This document shows positions 17,300-27,174 of a DNA stretch of 64,000 nucleotides, piece by piece. Position numbers and translations under genes: made by a program. Where the stretch lies: positions 1 to 64,000 of the forward strand of contig CAWARK010000016.1 of NCBI GenBank assembly GCA_963784415.1, in the 5' to 3' direction. The stretch is from UBA7672 sp963784415 (GTDB lineage: Bacteria; Pseudomonadota; Alphaproteobacteria; Caulobacterales; Hyphomonadaceae). Within the stretch, counting starts at the first letter, position 1. Each line of letters opens with the position of its first letter. The notes beneath the pieces are model-generated. The model worked only from the letters and a program-made list of their open reading frames with translations, had not been told where the DNA came from and made no database searches.

Positions 17300-18712
17300 A
17301 TGCTTCGCAAACTCTTCGTCGCCGCTTCAGTCGGGACCCTGATCGCCTGCTCCGCGATCGCCGCACCGGCGCCCACGTCATCATCCGGCGAAGCAGCCTT
17401 CCGGGAACTCTACAAGGAGTTGGTCGAGACCAATACGACGCTCTCAGCAGGCGATTGCACGCTGGCCGCCACCCGGCTGGCCGCGCGGCTCACTGCAGCG
17501 GGATATCCCGAAGCCAACGTGCGGGTGTGGACGGTTCCAGGTCATCCGAAGGAGGGCGGCCTCTTCGCGCGCCTGAACGGCACGGATGCCGGCGCCAAAC
17601 CTGTCCTGATGCTCGGGCATCTCGACGTGGTGGAAGCCAAACGCGAGGACTGGACGCGCGATCCGTTCAAGCTGATCGAGGAGGACGGCTATTTCTACGG
17701 TCGCGGCACGTATGACGACAAGGCGATGGCGGCGGTGTGGGTCGACACGCTGATTCGCTATCGCAAGGAAAACTACATTCCCGCGCGCACCATCAAGCTG
17801 GCGCTTACCTGCGGCGAAGAAACCAACGGCGCATTGAATGGCGCAGAGCACCTCGCGAAGAACGAGCGCGAGCTGATCGATGCCGAGTTCGCCATCAACG
17901 AGGGCGGCGGCGGACAGATGGATGCGGCCGGCAAGCCGATCTTCATGGGCATCCAGGTCGGCGAAAAGCTGTCGCAGAACTACACGCTGGAAGTCACCAA
18001 TCCCGGCGGTCACTCGTCGCGGCCCATGCCCGACAACGCAATCAACCAGCTGGCGTTCGGCCTGACGCGGATCGCGCAATACAAATTCCCGATCACGTTC
18101 AACGATACGACGCGCGCCTTCCTGACCGAGATGGCCGGGCTCAAGGGCGGCGAGGACGGCAAGGCGATGCTGGCGCTGATCGCCAACCCCGGCGACACGG
18201 TTGCGGAGACGCGCCTCGAAGCCGATCCGGATTACAACCGCATCCTTCACACCACCTGCATCGCGACCATGCTCGATGCCGGCCACGCGACCAACGCCCT
18301 GCCCCAGCGCGCGAAGGCCAACGTCAACTGCCGCATCTTCCCCGGCACGACGGCGGAACAAGTGCGCACGGAACTCGAGACGCTCGTCGCCGATCCCGCG
18401 ATCAAGGTTTCGATCCGCGAAACGCGCAACCTGCCCGCGCCGCCCCCGCCGCTCGATGAAAAGGTGCTCGACCCGGCCGTGAAGCTGGCCAAGACGATGT
18501 TCCCCGGCGTGCCCAACCTGATGATCATGCAGGCGGGCGCAACCGATGGCGCATTCCTGACGCCGGTCGGCATCCCGACCTATGGCATCTCCGGCATGTT
18601 CGTGGATGCGGACGGCAACGGCATTCACGGCCTCAACGAGCGCATCAAGGTGAAGACGCTGATGGACGGGCGCGAATATCTCTACCGCCTGATGAAGGTC
18701 TATGGCGGCTGA
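17300..18712 (+). CDS. M20 family metallopeptidase, exported, probable lipoprotein
   Basis: About 470 residues. N-terminal signal with a possible lipobox TLIAC. M20 zinc-site motifs are present: MLGHLDVVEA (metal His and Asp), GRGTYDDKAMAA, the catalytic acidic pair in LTCGEETNGALNGAEHL, and a dimerisation domain containing NPGGHSSRPMPDNAI. The closing metal ligand is in GIHGLNERIKV. Probably a periplasmic di- or carboxypeptidase. ATG 17300 is chosen because GAGG lies eight bases upstream; two earlier in-frame ATGs are possible. The gene is intact and stands alone. Confidence 0.92.
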   Translation: MLRKLFVAASVGTLIACSAIAAPAPTSSSGEAAFRELYKELVETNTTLSAGDCTLAATRLAARLTAAGYPEANVRVWTVPGHPKEGGLFARLNGTDAGAKPVLMLGHLDVVEAKREDWTRDPFKLIEEDGYFYGRGTYDDKAMAAVWVDTLIRYRKENYIPARTIKLALTCGEETNGALNGAEHLAKNERELIDAEFAINEGGGGQMDAAGKPIFMGIQVGEKLSQNYTLEVTNPGGHSSRPMPDNAINQLAFGLTRIAQYKFPITFNDTTRAFLTEMAGLKGGEDGKAMLALIANPGDTVAETRLEADPDYNRILHTTCIATMLDAGHATNALPQRAKANVNCRIFPGTTAEQVRTELETLVADPAIKVSIRETRNLPAPPPPLDEKVLDPAVKLAKTMFPGVPNLMIMQAGATDGAFLTPVGIPTYGISGMFVDADGNGIHGLNERIKVKTLMDGREYLYRLMKVYGG

Positions 18713-18721
18713 TTGGGGCGG

Positions 18722-19668
18722 CTAGCTTCGCCGCATCCGCGCGTTCGCCACCGCAACGCCCGCGAGGATCAGCGCCAGCGCGCCGATCATTGACCAGTGC
18801 AGCTGTTCGCCGAGAAACAGCACGCCAAGACCCGTCGCCCACAGCGGCGACATGTAGGTCGTGAACGACACGAACACCGGCCCTGCCCGCTGGATCAGCC
18901 AGACATAGACGAACATCGCGAACGCCGTGGGCAGCAGCCCCAGCACGATCATCGCCGTGATCGACGCCGCGCTCGCCGCAACCGGGAACGGCTCCATCAC
19001 CAGCGCATGCAGCAACGCTGCAGCAGCGCCGAGCCCGACGATCAGGAAGCTCGACACGACCGGATCGATCCGCGGCGCAAGCCGCGTTCCCACATTGCCG
19101 ACCGCATAAAGCCACGCGCCGACGATCGCGAGCAGGATGCCGATCAGGCTCGCCCTCCGCCTTCGCCGAACTCCGGCAGAACCAGAACGACCAGCCCGAA
19201 GAATCCCAGCAGCACGCCCGCAACGCGCTGCGAGGTCAGCCTGTCGCCGGTGAACATGTGCGCCAGCAGCACGGTCGCGAACGGCGTCGCGCCATTGCAG
19301 ATCGCCATCACGGCTGACCCGACAGACTCAGCCGCATGGGCATAGAACACGAACGGGATCATCGTTGCGCCAATGCCGATCAGCGCGAACCAGCCGATCG
19401 CACGCCATGAGAGTTTCGGCGCGTCCTCAGCGCGCGCCTGTGGGCGCAGCAATCGCGAGCCGAGAATCCACACTCCCAGGAACAACGTGCCGCAGCTCAG
19501 GCGCCCCGCGACCAGCCAGCCCGGCGTGATCGTCTCGACGCCCACGCGGATGCCCGCAAACGTCGAACCCCAGATGACGACGAGCAGCAGGAGCGCAGCC
19601 CAGCTGAGCGCAGCGCCGGTCAGGCGCGGCTTCGCTCGCTCACTGGCAATTGCTGCCGCCGTCTCCAC
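18722..19668 (-). CDS. EamA/DMT family transporter, one frameshift
   Basis: About 315 residues with ten predicted membrane helices once one missing base near 19151 is restored. The N-terminal half carries the family start ALLLLVVIWGSTFAGIRVGVETI and GATMIPFVFYAHAAESVGSA; the second half carries VVSSFLIVGLGAAAALLHAL and FVSFTTYMSPLWATGLGVLFLGEQLHWSMIGALALILAGVAVAN. The two halves are the two EamA repeats. Likely a drug/metabolite exporter of the inner membrane; the substrate is unknown. Convergent with the M20 peptidase gene. Confidence 0.87.
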
Positions 19669-19714
19669 GCATTCGCTCCGCCGCAGTCTGCGTCATGGGT
19701 GACGGCGACCTGCT

Positions 19715-19758
19715 AGGGCATTTCCTCTCACGCTGCAAAGCCACAGCGTGAAATGCCT
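19715..19758. repeat. Imperfect inverted repeat, REP-like
   Basis: Arms GGCATTT...TCACGCTG and CAGCGTGAAATGCC around a short loop, with a small bulge (CCTC) in the left arm. It lies between the convergent end of csbD and the 5' end of the EamA gene. It is too extended to be a simple terminator and may be a dispersed palindromic repeat. Confidence 0.5.
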
Positions 19759-19784
19759 CGAAACAAAGAACACAAGCGCAAACG

Positions 19785-19815
19785 ACAAAAGGCCCGGCGC
19801 ATCGAACGCCGGGCC
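19785..19815 (-). terminator. Rho-independent terminator after csbD
   Basis: A perfect nine-base stem GGCCCGGCG/CGCCGGGCC (19791-19799 and 19807-19815) is followed on the minus strand by TTTT (19787-19790). It lies 28 bases after the csbD stop. Confidence 0.8.
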
Positions 19816-19842
19816 AATCGCTTGCGTGTGAAGGAAGTCGCC

Positions 19843-20040
19843 CTAGACGGGCTTGGAGGCTTCCTTGCCGATATTCTTGGCTTTCTCTTCGATGTTGCCG
19901 GCTGTCTTCTGGACCTTGCCAGCAGCTTCTTTCATGCCGCCTTCGGCCTGATGCTTCGGCGAATCGACAACCTTGCCGAATTCCTTCTGCACCTTGCCGG
20001 CGACTTCTTTCATGCCGCCATCGATCTGATTCTTGTTCAT
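19843..20040 (-). CDS. CsbD family stress protein
   Basis: A 65-residue soluble, highly charged protein starting MNKNQIDGGMKEVAGKVQKE. The segment GGMKE(V/A)AGKVQK occurs twice (around residues 9 and 35), as in CsbD-like general stress proteins. ATG 20040 is chosen because MNKNQI is the usual CsbD beginning. It is monocistronic, with its own terminator 28 bases downstream, which fits a stress-induced single gene. Confidence 0.9.
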   Translation of the reverse strand: MNKNQIDGGMKEVAGKVQKEFGKVVDSPKHQAEGGMKEAAGKVQKTAGNIEEKAKNIGKEASKPV

Positions 20041-20102
20041 GACAAAATCCTTCTGCTTCGTCCCGTCGGGTGAATAACGTCCGGCCGAAGATGAGGTTCC
20101 GT

Positions 20103-21713
20103 TCACAAACGCGCGTCCTCCAGCAGCATTGTCGCACCCTTTTCCGCAATCATCAGCGTCGGCGAATTGGTGTTGCCGGACGTGATGTGCGGCATCACGG
20201 ACGCATCGATCACGCGCAGGCGATCAACGCCGCGCACGCGCAGGCGTTCATCGACGACAGCCATCGCATCGGACTCCGCGCCCATCTTCGCCGTGCCGAC
20301 CGGATGGAAAATCGTCGTGCCGACATCGCCCGCCGCCTTCGCAAGTTCGGCATCGCTCTGCAGCTCGACGCCCGGCGCGAACTCCTGCGGCGCAAACCGC
20401 TTCAACGCCGGCTGATCCACGATGCGCCGCACGAGACGCAGCGATTCAACAGCCGTCATCCGGTCGCTCTCGGCCGCCAGATAGTTCGGCTGGATCTCCG
20501 GCGCAGCGCTCGCATCGGGCGAACCCGCATGCACCGATCCGCGACTGTCGGGCCGCAGATTGCACACGCTGATCGTGATCGCCGGGAAGGTGTACATCGC
20601 CTCGCCGAATTTCGGCAGCGCCAGCGGCTGCACGTGGAACTGGATGTTCGGCGTCGCGTGACGCTCGTTCGATTTCGCAAACGCCCCCATCTGCGACGGC
20701 GCCATCGTCATCGGCCCGCGCCGCCGCAGCGCATAGTCCGCCGCCATCAACGGTCGGCGCATCAGGTTGGCGTATTGCTCGTTCAGCGTCGGCACGCCGC
20801 TCACCTTGTAGATCGGCCGCAGCTGCAGGTGATCCTGCAGGTTCTCGCCCACGCCCGGACTGTGATGCACGACATCAACGCCCAGCGCATTCAGCCGCGC
20901 CGCATCACCAATGCCCGACAGCTCCAGCAGCTTGGGCGACTGCACCGCGCCCGCCGCAAGGATCACGCAGCCATCCGCCATCGAGACGTGCCGCTCGTGC
21001 CCGCCACTCCGCGACCACGCGACGCCCTCGGCCACCCCGCCACGCATCACGACGCGCTCGACCAGCGCGCCGGTCTCGACTTTCAGGTTATGCCGCCCCA
21101 GCGCCGGCTTCAGGAATCCCCGCGCCGACGACCAGCGCCGTCCCGCCTTCTGGTTCACCTGGAAATAGCCGACGCCCGCATTGTCGCCGGTGTTGAAATC
21201 GCCGACTTTCGCGATCCCGGCCGACTCCGCCGCATCGGCAAACGCATCGAGCACCTTCCAGCGCATGCGCGGATGCTCGATCCGCCACTCGCCGCCCTGA
21301 CCGTGATGCTCGCCGCCGTCGACATGATCCTCGTGCTTCAGGAAGTACGGCAGCACATCGTCCCAGCCCCAGCCGGTGAGGCCCATCTGGCGCCAGCCAT
21401 CATAGTCGGCCGCCTGCCCGCGCATGTAGATCATCGCGTTGATCGCCGACGACCCGCCGAGCACCTTGCCGCGCGGATAGTTCAGCGCGCGCCCGTTCAG
21501 CCCCGGCACCGGTTGCGTCTGGAACATCCAGTCGGCGCGCGGATTGCCGATCGCGAACAGATAGCCGACCGGAATGTGAAACCAGATCCAGTCGTCCTTG
21601 CCGCCCGCTTCCAGCAGCAGCACGCGATTGCGCGGATCGGCCGACAGCCGGTTGGCCAGCAGGCATCCCGCCGTGCCCGCGCCGACGATGATGTAGTCGA
21701 ACCGATCGCTCAT
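20103..21713 (-). CDS. GMC family FAD-dependent oxidoreductase (choline dehydrogenase-like)
   Basis: A 536-residue flavoenzyme. FAD-binding GxGxxG at the N-terminus (FDYIIVGAGTAGCLLANRLS), GMC signature region LNYPRGKVLGGSSAINAMIYMRG, second signature VILAAGAVQSPKLLELSGIG, and C-terminal catalytic segment VGTTIFHPVGTAKMG...HITSGNTNSPTLMIAEK with the conserved His and Asn. It oxidises an alcohol whose identity cannot be told. Start at ATG 21713 (MSDRFDYIIVGAG) fits the family; an upstream extension is not family-like. The gene is intact. Confidence 0.95.
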   Translation of the reverse strand: MSDRFDYIIVGAGTAGCLLANRLSADPRNRVLLLEAGGKDDWIWFHIPVGYLFAIGNPRADWMFQTQPVPGLNGRALNYPRGKVLGGSSAINAMIYMRGQAADYDGWRQMGLTGWGWDDVLPYFLKHEDHVDGGEHHGQGGEWRIEHPRMRWKVLDAFADAAESAGIAKVGDFNTGDNAGVGYFQVNQKAGRRWSSARGFLKPALGRHNLKVETGALVERVVMRGGVAEGVAWSRSGGHERHVSMADGCVILAAGAVQSPKLLELSGIGDAARLNALGVDVVHHSPGVGENLQDHLQLRPIYKVSGVPTLNEQYANLMRRPLMAADYALRRRGPMTMAPSQMGAFAKSNERHATPNIQFHVQPLALPKFGEAMYTFPAITISVCNLRPDSRGSVHAGSPDASAAPEIQPNYLAAESDRMTAVESLRLVRRIVDQPALKRFAPQEFAPGVELQSDAELAKAAGDVGTTIFHPVGTAKMGAESDAMAVVDERLRVRGVDRLRVIDASVMPHITSGNTNSPTLMIAEKGATMLLEDARL

Positions 21714-21836
21714 GCGCGCCACATTCACCACCTGCGCGAAAGGATCAACTGGATGCGCGCGCTGCCCAAACGTCACGCTTGAACCTCGCGTCCCCGCCTG
21801 CCATCGTCCCGGCAAAACATCGGGAGAGACACTGAC

Positions 21837-23156
21837 ATGCGGCTGCGTTCACTGCTTATGGCCGGACTTTGCACGCTGGCCCTGTCCGGCTGCGTGGTGT
21901 CTGTCACGCGAGACCGAGCGTGCCCGCCAGCCTGGCCCCACTCGCCCACGGCCCCATCGCCAACGACGCGCCGCATGGCATCTCGCAGACACGCCTGCAG
22001 GTGCTCGACGCGACGATGCGGAAATACATCGACGACGGCAAACTCGCCGGCGCCGTGCTGATGATCCATCAGGATGGCCGCGAAGTCTTCCACGGCGCCT
22101 ATGGCTGGCGCGACCGCGAGGCCGGCGACCGCATGGCGGAGGACGACATCTTCCGCATCGCCTCGCAGACGAAAGCGCTCACCAGCACCGCCATCATGAT
22201 GCTGATGGAGGAAGGCAAGCTGGTGATCGACGATCCGCTCGGCAAATTCCTGCCGGAGTGGAGCGAGCACGACTGTCGCCGTCGCCAACACGAAGGGCGG
22301 CTATGATGTCGTGCCCGCCAAGCGCCCGATCACCATCCGCGACCTGCTCAGCCACACGGCCGGCATTTCCTACGGCACCGGCCCCGGCGAAAAAGCGTGG
22401 AAGGATGCCGGCGTCTATGGCTGGTACTTCGCCGACAAGTCCGTGCCCGTCGCCGACGTCGTCGCGAAGATGCCGAAACTGCCGATGGCGGCCCAGCCGG
22501 GCGAGCAATGGGTCTATGGCTACAACACCGACATTCTCGGCGTCGTCGTCGAGAAGCTCTCGGGCCAGTCGCTCGACGTGTTCCTGAAAGAACGCCTGAT
22601 CGATCCGCTCGGCATGGTCGACACCGCCTTCTGCCTGCCGCCCGCAAAGCTCGATCGTCTCGCCGTCGTCTACTCGGCGAAGGACGGCAAGACCGAACGC
22701 GCGCCCTCGCCCGGCGCTCTCGATGGCGTCAGCCATGTCGGACAGGGCAGCTATGCCAACGGCCCGTGCAAGGCGTTCGCGGGCGGCGCCGGCCTGCTCT
22801 CCACCGCGCACGATTATTCGCGCTTCCTCGAAATGCTGCGCCAGGGCGGCGTCGCGGATGGCAAGCGCTACCTCTCGCGCAAGACGGTCGAACTGATGAC
22901 GCACGACACGCTGGTCAGCGCGACCTACCAGCCGGGACAGGGCTTCGGCCTTGGCTTCCGCGTCATGCTCGATCCCAGCAAGGCGGGACAACCGGGATCG
23001 CCCGGCGATTATGGCTGGGGCGGCGCCTATCACTCGACCTACTGGGTCGATCCGAAGGAAGGCCTCACCGTCGTCTACATGACGCAGATCATTCCGGCGG
23101 GCGGCCTCGAGGATCAGTCGAAGATCCGCTCGCTGATCTATTCAGCGCTGGAATAG
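21837..23156 (+). CDS. Serine beta-lactamase-like hydrolase (lipoprotein), two frameshifts
   Basis: About 439 residues after correcting one missing base near 21912 and one extra base near 22268. A lipobox (LALSGC) suggests an outer-membrane or periplasmic lipoprotein. Catalytic motifs of the class C beta-lactamase/esterase VIII fold: SxxK in FRIASQTKALTS, YxN in WVYGYNTDILG, and HTAGISYGTG as the usual LLSHTAG segment. Probably an esterase or D-aminopeptidase; true beta-lactamase activity is unlikely to be inferable. It is one of three hydrolases of this fold in the window (also 40428 and 52600). Confidence 0.87.
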
Positions 23157-23197
23157 CTGAGCAGCGTCGTGATGCGCTTGATCCCCGAGAAAAGCTG

Positions 23198-23482
23198 GTG
23201 GCCGATAAGATTCCGTCGATCCGCTCCGACTGGGAGCAGATCAACCGTTTCGGACACTCCTTCGACGGCTACGCAGTCATGGGCATGGATGAATGCGCAC
23301 GACTGGCGAACGAGGCGAATCCAACGACCCTCCGCGAACTTCGTGCCGTGCTGTTCTTCGAGCTGCGCCGGTGGAGCAACAACGGCTACGACCCAGACGA
23401 GGAAGCTGTGGCGAAGTTCAGCTGGTTGCTCGAAGCAATTCGACAGAGAGTGAAGGATGCCCGCGCTAGCGGCGCGGAATAG
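23198..23482 (+). CDS. Small conserved-looking protein of unknown function
   Basis: Up to 94 residues from a GTG start (VADKIPSIRSDWEQINRFGHSFDGYAVMGMDECARLANEAN), continuing LRELRAVLFFELRRWSNNGYDPDEEAVAKFSWLLEAIRQRVKDA. The amphipathic, mixed-charge composition looks coding, unlike the other frames. There is no ATG at the 5' end, so the start is uncertain and the true gene may be frameshifted upstream. It abuts the convergent lipoprotein gene end to end. Family not recognised. Confidence 0.5.
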   Translation: MADKIPSIRSDWEQINRFGHSFDGYAVMGMDECARLANEANPTTLRELRAVLFFELRRWSNNGYDPDEEAVAKFSWLLEAIRQRVKDARASGAE

Positions 23483-24070
23483 CTACTTCACCAGCGAATA
23501 CGCGAACGTCCCGCACAGGTGCGTGTCTTCCTTCGGCGGCCACTGGTCGCCGTCGAAAGCGGCGATGGTCAGCGTCTCGCCGACAGCGTCCGTCTGCGTG
23601 TAGGTCGCGAAGGCGAACGCCTTGCCGCAGAAGCCGCCATTCGGCGTCTTCGCGGGGATGGTCTCCTTGTCGACGGAGTACATCACGATCTTCGCAGGAT
23701 CGAACGCGCCCGACGCGGCGGGGAACAGGCTGCGAAGTCATAGGGCTTCTCGCCCATCTCGGCGCCGCCGGGCATCAGCGTCGTCTCGTACGTGATGCCG
23801 TTCTCGAAGGCGAAGGTCGCGCCTTCGGGAAGATTCGATGCTCGCCTGCGGCGTCGGCGTGATCGTGAGCTTGCCGGGCGTGAAGCTCATCGCGGTCTTC
23901 GACATCGCTTCATAGGTGCGGGCCGGGCCGACGGCTGCGGGCACGAACGGAACAGACGGATCGTCCTGCCCCATCTCTTCGGGCGTCGGCTCGGTCGTCG
24001 CGACCGGCTTGGCTTCCGGCTGGCAGGCAGCGAGCGCGAGAACCGCGAAAAGAGTTGTCGTCAGACGCAT
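23483..24070 (-). CDS. Putative lipoprotein of unknown function, two frameshifts
   Basis: About 195 residues after removing one extra base near 23836 and restoring one near 23730. The N-terminus is a lipoprotein signal (MRLTTTLFAVLALAACQPE). The body reads ARTYEAMSKTAMSFTPGKLTI, then (corrected) LPEGATFAFENGITYETTLM and FDPAKIVMYSVDKE, and ends with GGFCGKAFAFATYTQTDAVG and HLCGTFAYSLVK. Two cysteines near the end could pair. It follows another small exported protein on the same strand. No family recognised. Confidence 0.6.
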
Positions 24071-24099
24071 GATCATGTCCCCCTTAGCGCCGCTCGCGC

Positions 24100-24442
24100 C
24101 TATCCGGCGGCTCGGATTTCGAAGGGCGTGCAGCCCCGCGCCATCGCAGTCATAGCCTCGGCGCTGCTCGGAGGCAAGCGACGCAGCCTCTGCGTCGATC
24201 TCCTTCTGGATCTTGCCGGCGTCATGACCCGCCTGTTTCAGGGACGCCATCCACGCGTCATAGGTCGCCTGCACCAATGCATCGGGCGCTGCGCCCTGCT
24301 TGAGCTGGGCCGCCCGCAGTCCGGCGCATTTCACCGCGTTCACATGCGACACGTCATCCTCGATGGTGACGCGCGCCGCAGCCTGCGCAAACGCTGCGCC
24401 CGCAAGGGTCAACGAAAACAGGGCGGCAGAGACAAAACGCAT
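24100..24442 (-). CDS. Small exported protein of unknown function, probable frameshift near the end
   Basis: About 113 residues. Classical signal peptide MRFVSAALFSLTLAGAAFAQA, then a mature part ARVTIEDDVSHVNAVKCAGLRAAQL followed by TYDAWMASLKQAGHDAGKIQKEIDAEAASLA, mostly helical with two cysteines (VKCAG and YDCDG). ATG 24442 has GGAGG seven bases upstream. As read, the frame runs on into the next gene; dropping one base near 24122 gives a natural end (HAFEIRAAG and stop at 24100-24102). Function unknown. Confidence 0.6.
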
Positions 24443-24519
24443 CGGGTTCCTCCAGGAACAGACCTTCTCGCCGCCCATCCGGGCGGATTGAAGGCCAGCG
24501 CCTGTCGGCAACGTGACGC

Positions 24520-26051
24520 TTATTTCACCAGGCCCAGCGACTGCGACATCACGTGGAAGATCTCGTTCTCTTCCACCGCGCCCGAGAACAGGTTCGCGCC
24601 CGGTCCGCCTGCGAAGATCGCGACGTCTTCCCCGCCATGGGTTTCAGAGCCCAGCGGGATCAGCGACTGCTGCTGGAAGCCCAGCGCGCCGGTATCGACA
24701 TTGGTGAGGTCCGGACGATCGCACAGCCACTTGCCGTCCGGCTGCGGCTTGCACACCGAGCCCGGACCGTTGGCGAAGCTCAGCGTCGTGTAGGGCTTGC
24801 CATCGCGCGCCTTGGCGACCTGGCCGTTCTCCTTCACCAGACCGAGGATCGGATTGCCGCGATCGGGATAGCCCTGGATGATCAGCGTGTGCGAATGGTC
24901 CGCCGTCACGATGATCAGCGTCTCTTCCGGATTGGTCATCGCGACAGCCGCCGCAATCGCGTCATCCAGCGCCGCCGCATCGCCCAGCGCATGCTGCGCG
25001 TCGCCCGCGTGCAGGCCGTGATCGACGCGCCCGCCTTCGACCATCAGCACATAGCCCTTGTCGTTATGCGCCAGCTTGGTGATCGCAGCCTTGGTCATCT
25101 CGGTGATGGTGGGCTCGCCCTTGCCGTCCTTGGCGCGATCGAGATCGTACTGCATGTGCGACGGCTCGAAGAGGCCGAGCACTTGGCCCTCCGCGTTCCA
25201 GTCGATCGCCGCAAAGCCCGCGCTGTCGGTCACGAACGTGCGCTTCGCGGCGCCGGCCTTCCATTCTTCCAGCGAGGTTGCGGCCATCCAGCCTGCGGCC
25301 CTTCTGGTCCGGATATTCCGGGTCGGCCATCGTGTTCGGCAGGAAGCCCGAACGGCCGCCGCCCAGCGCGACTTCAAAGCCATCGCCATTGATCTTCTGC
25401 CAGTTCACGAACTGCGTCGCGATATCGAGGCAGCCAGCCGCCTTGCCTTCGGCGCGTCACATCCGCATCCGATTCCCAGTCGCGCTCGACCGTCTCGACA
25501 TACGTCGCCGCCGGCGTTGCGTGCGTGAGGCGCGCGGTCGAGATCACGCCCGTCGCCATGCCGGCCGCTTCCGCCATCTCCCACAGCGAGGTCGTGCCGT
25601 TGCCCTTGGCGCTCGCGCAGTCCTTGATGTTCGCGTCCTGCGTCACGCCCAGCGTGCCGTTGTACGATTTGACGCCCGTCGTCATCGCGATCGCCGTCGG
25701 CGCTGAATCCGCCACCTGGCTGTCATGCGTGTAGGTCTTCGAGAAGGCCGACCACGGCAGCTTTTCCATCGCCAGCTGATAGCTCTCGCCATCGAGGCCC
25801 TTGCGCTGGCCGGCATAGATGCGGGCCGCCGTGATGGTGGAGATGCCCATGCCGTCGCCGATGAACAGGATGACGTTCTTGGCCTTCTTCGGCGAGCGCT
25901 CCGCCGCCCGCGCCGCCACGGCATTGTGGCCCTTCACGAAATAGCTGTCGGCCGACTGCACCGGCGCGGGGACGGAAGCGTGTGATAGCTCGTCACGCAC
26001 GCGGCGACGGCCAGGTGCGGGCGCGACGGACGCCATTGCCTTGCGAATCAT
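24520..26051 (-). CDS. Alkaline phosphatase (PhoA superfamily), two frameshifts
   Basis: About 509 residues after removing apparent insertions near 25455 and 25299. Metal and active-site motifs are present: NVILFIGDGMG, the nucleophile Ser in QVADSAPTAIAMTTG, LTHATPAATYVE, VEGGRVDHGLHAGDA, IIVTADHSHTL and the final zinc ligand in GSETHGGEDVAIFAGGPG. It releases phosphate from monoesters in the periplasm. The first 35 residues do not form a normal signal; an alternative frame there would give a lipobox (LAVAAC), so a further pair of base errors near 26000 is possible. Confidence 0.92.
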
Positions 26052-26130
26052 GGAGAGTCTCCTGCGCAGGTCAGATGCGCGCGGAAACTAGTCCAGTGAT
26101 GCGACAGTTCCGAGTCGGAAAATCGTGGCC

Positions 26131-26943
26131 TTACGCCGCGATCTTTTGTTGCGTTGCGGCCGGTTCGGCCACAACCCGTTCCGGCGCGCGTTTCACCAGC
26201 GAGAGGATCGCTCTCACTTCAGCGCGGCCCGAGATCTCGCTCATCGTCAGCTTGCCATCGACGGGCGTGTCGAAAACCGACCGGCCTTCGAGCGCCAGCG
26301 CCCGGTGCGCCACGCGATCACGCAAGTTCCAGATCGTCTCGAAACCGGCCTCGTGGGCCATGTTCGAGACCCGTTCATTGATGATGTTGCCGATTTTGCT
26401 CGGCAGGGCGGACACGCGATTCATCACCACCTGCCAGCGCTGCACAGGCAGGCCGGCGCGGCGGCGGTCAAACCGCACCGTATCGATCATGTCGCGATAG
26501 TTGATGAGCGGGGCTGCAGGCGATCCGATCGGCGCGAACAGGCCATGCATGTCGGCCGGGCTCTCATTCATCGGCGTCAGGATCAGGTCAGCCAGCAGGT
26601 GAGCTTCGTAAACATCGGCCAGGTTGCCCGACGACGTGTCGATGATCATCAGGTCATAGCCGTCCATCTTCGCCATGCGGACCAGCGGCTCCAGCCGGCC
26701 GGAATGCTTGGGCTTGGCGTTGGTGCGGCCTTCTTCCTCGGTGTCCATCAGCATGACGTGGTCGGGGCTTTCCAGCCGGGATTCACGCCGCTGGGTCAGG
26801 AAACCCGACAGGTTCCGCGTATTGCGGTCCAGATCGAGACAGGCCGTGCGCAGTCCATCCTTGACGGCCGCGACGCCCAGCAGGCACGCCAGCGTGGTCT
26901 TGCCCGTGCCGCCCTTGAACCCGCTGATGGTTACCACTTGCAT
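26131..26943 (-). CDS. ParA/MipZ-family P-loop ATPase
   Basis: A 270-residue ATPase. Deviant Walker A at the N-terminus (VVTISGFKGGTGKTTLACLL), then CLDLDRNTRNLSGF, Walker B-like DLMIIDTSSGN and LILTPMNESPADMHGLF. The later segment QRWQVVMNRVSALPSKIGNI with VRFDRRRAG resembles MipZ, the ATPase that positions FtsZ in Caulobacter, but the match is partial and it could be another ParA-type protein (for example for cargo or septum positioning). Start ATG 26943 gives the normal MQVVTISGFKGG. Divergent from chvI, with about 230 bases between. Confidence 0.72.
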   Translation of the reverse strand: MQVVTISGFKGGTGKTTLACLLGVAAVKDGLRTACLDLDRNTRNLSGFLTQRRESRLESPDHVMLMDTEEEGRTNAKPKHSGRLEPLVRMAKMDGYDLMIIDTSSGNLADVYEAHLLADLILTPMNESPADMHGLFAPIGSPAAPLINYRDMIDTVRFDRRRAGLPVQRWQVVMNRVSALPSKIGNIINERVSNMAHEAGFETIWNLRDRVAHRALALEGRSVFDTPVDGKLTMSEISGRAEVRAILSLVKRAPERVVAEPAATQQKIAA

Positions 26944-27174
26944 GGCGCTCTCCGAATTGCCGGGGCCGGTTAACCGTGCCCTGAGGTTGGCGTTTCCCAC
27001 CGCTCCCGTCCCGGGTGTGGTTCAATTCGCGTGCCAGATGAGCCTGTCCAGCTGAAAACAGCTGAATTTCATGCGCGTAGAGGCCCTTGCCCTAGCGCCC
27101 GCTCCCCCTGATTATGGCGCGATGCAGCGCGACGGCCATGTCTTGCGTGTCGGGGTCGCGAGGAGAATTCGGTT

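Noticed and set aside
20070..21782. 570-residue plus-strand frame over the GMC oxidoreductase
   Set aside because: Antisense shadow; the product is dominated by Arg and His, while the minus-strand frame has all GMC motifs.
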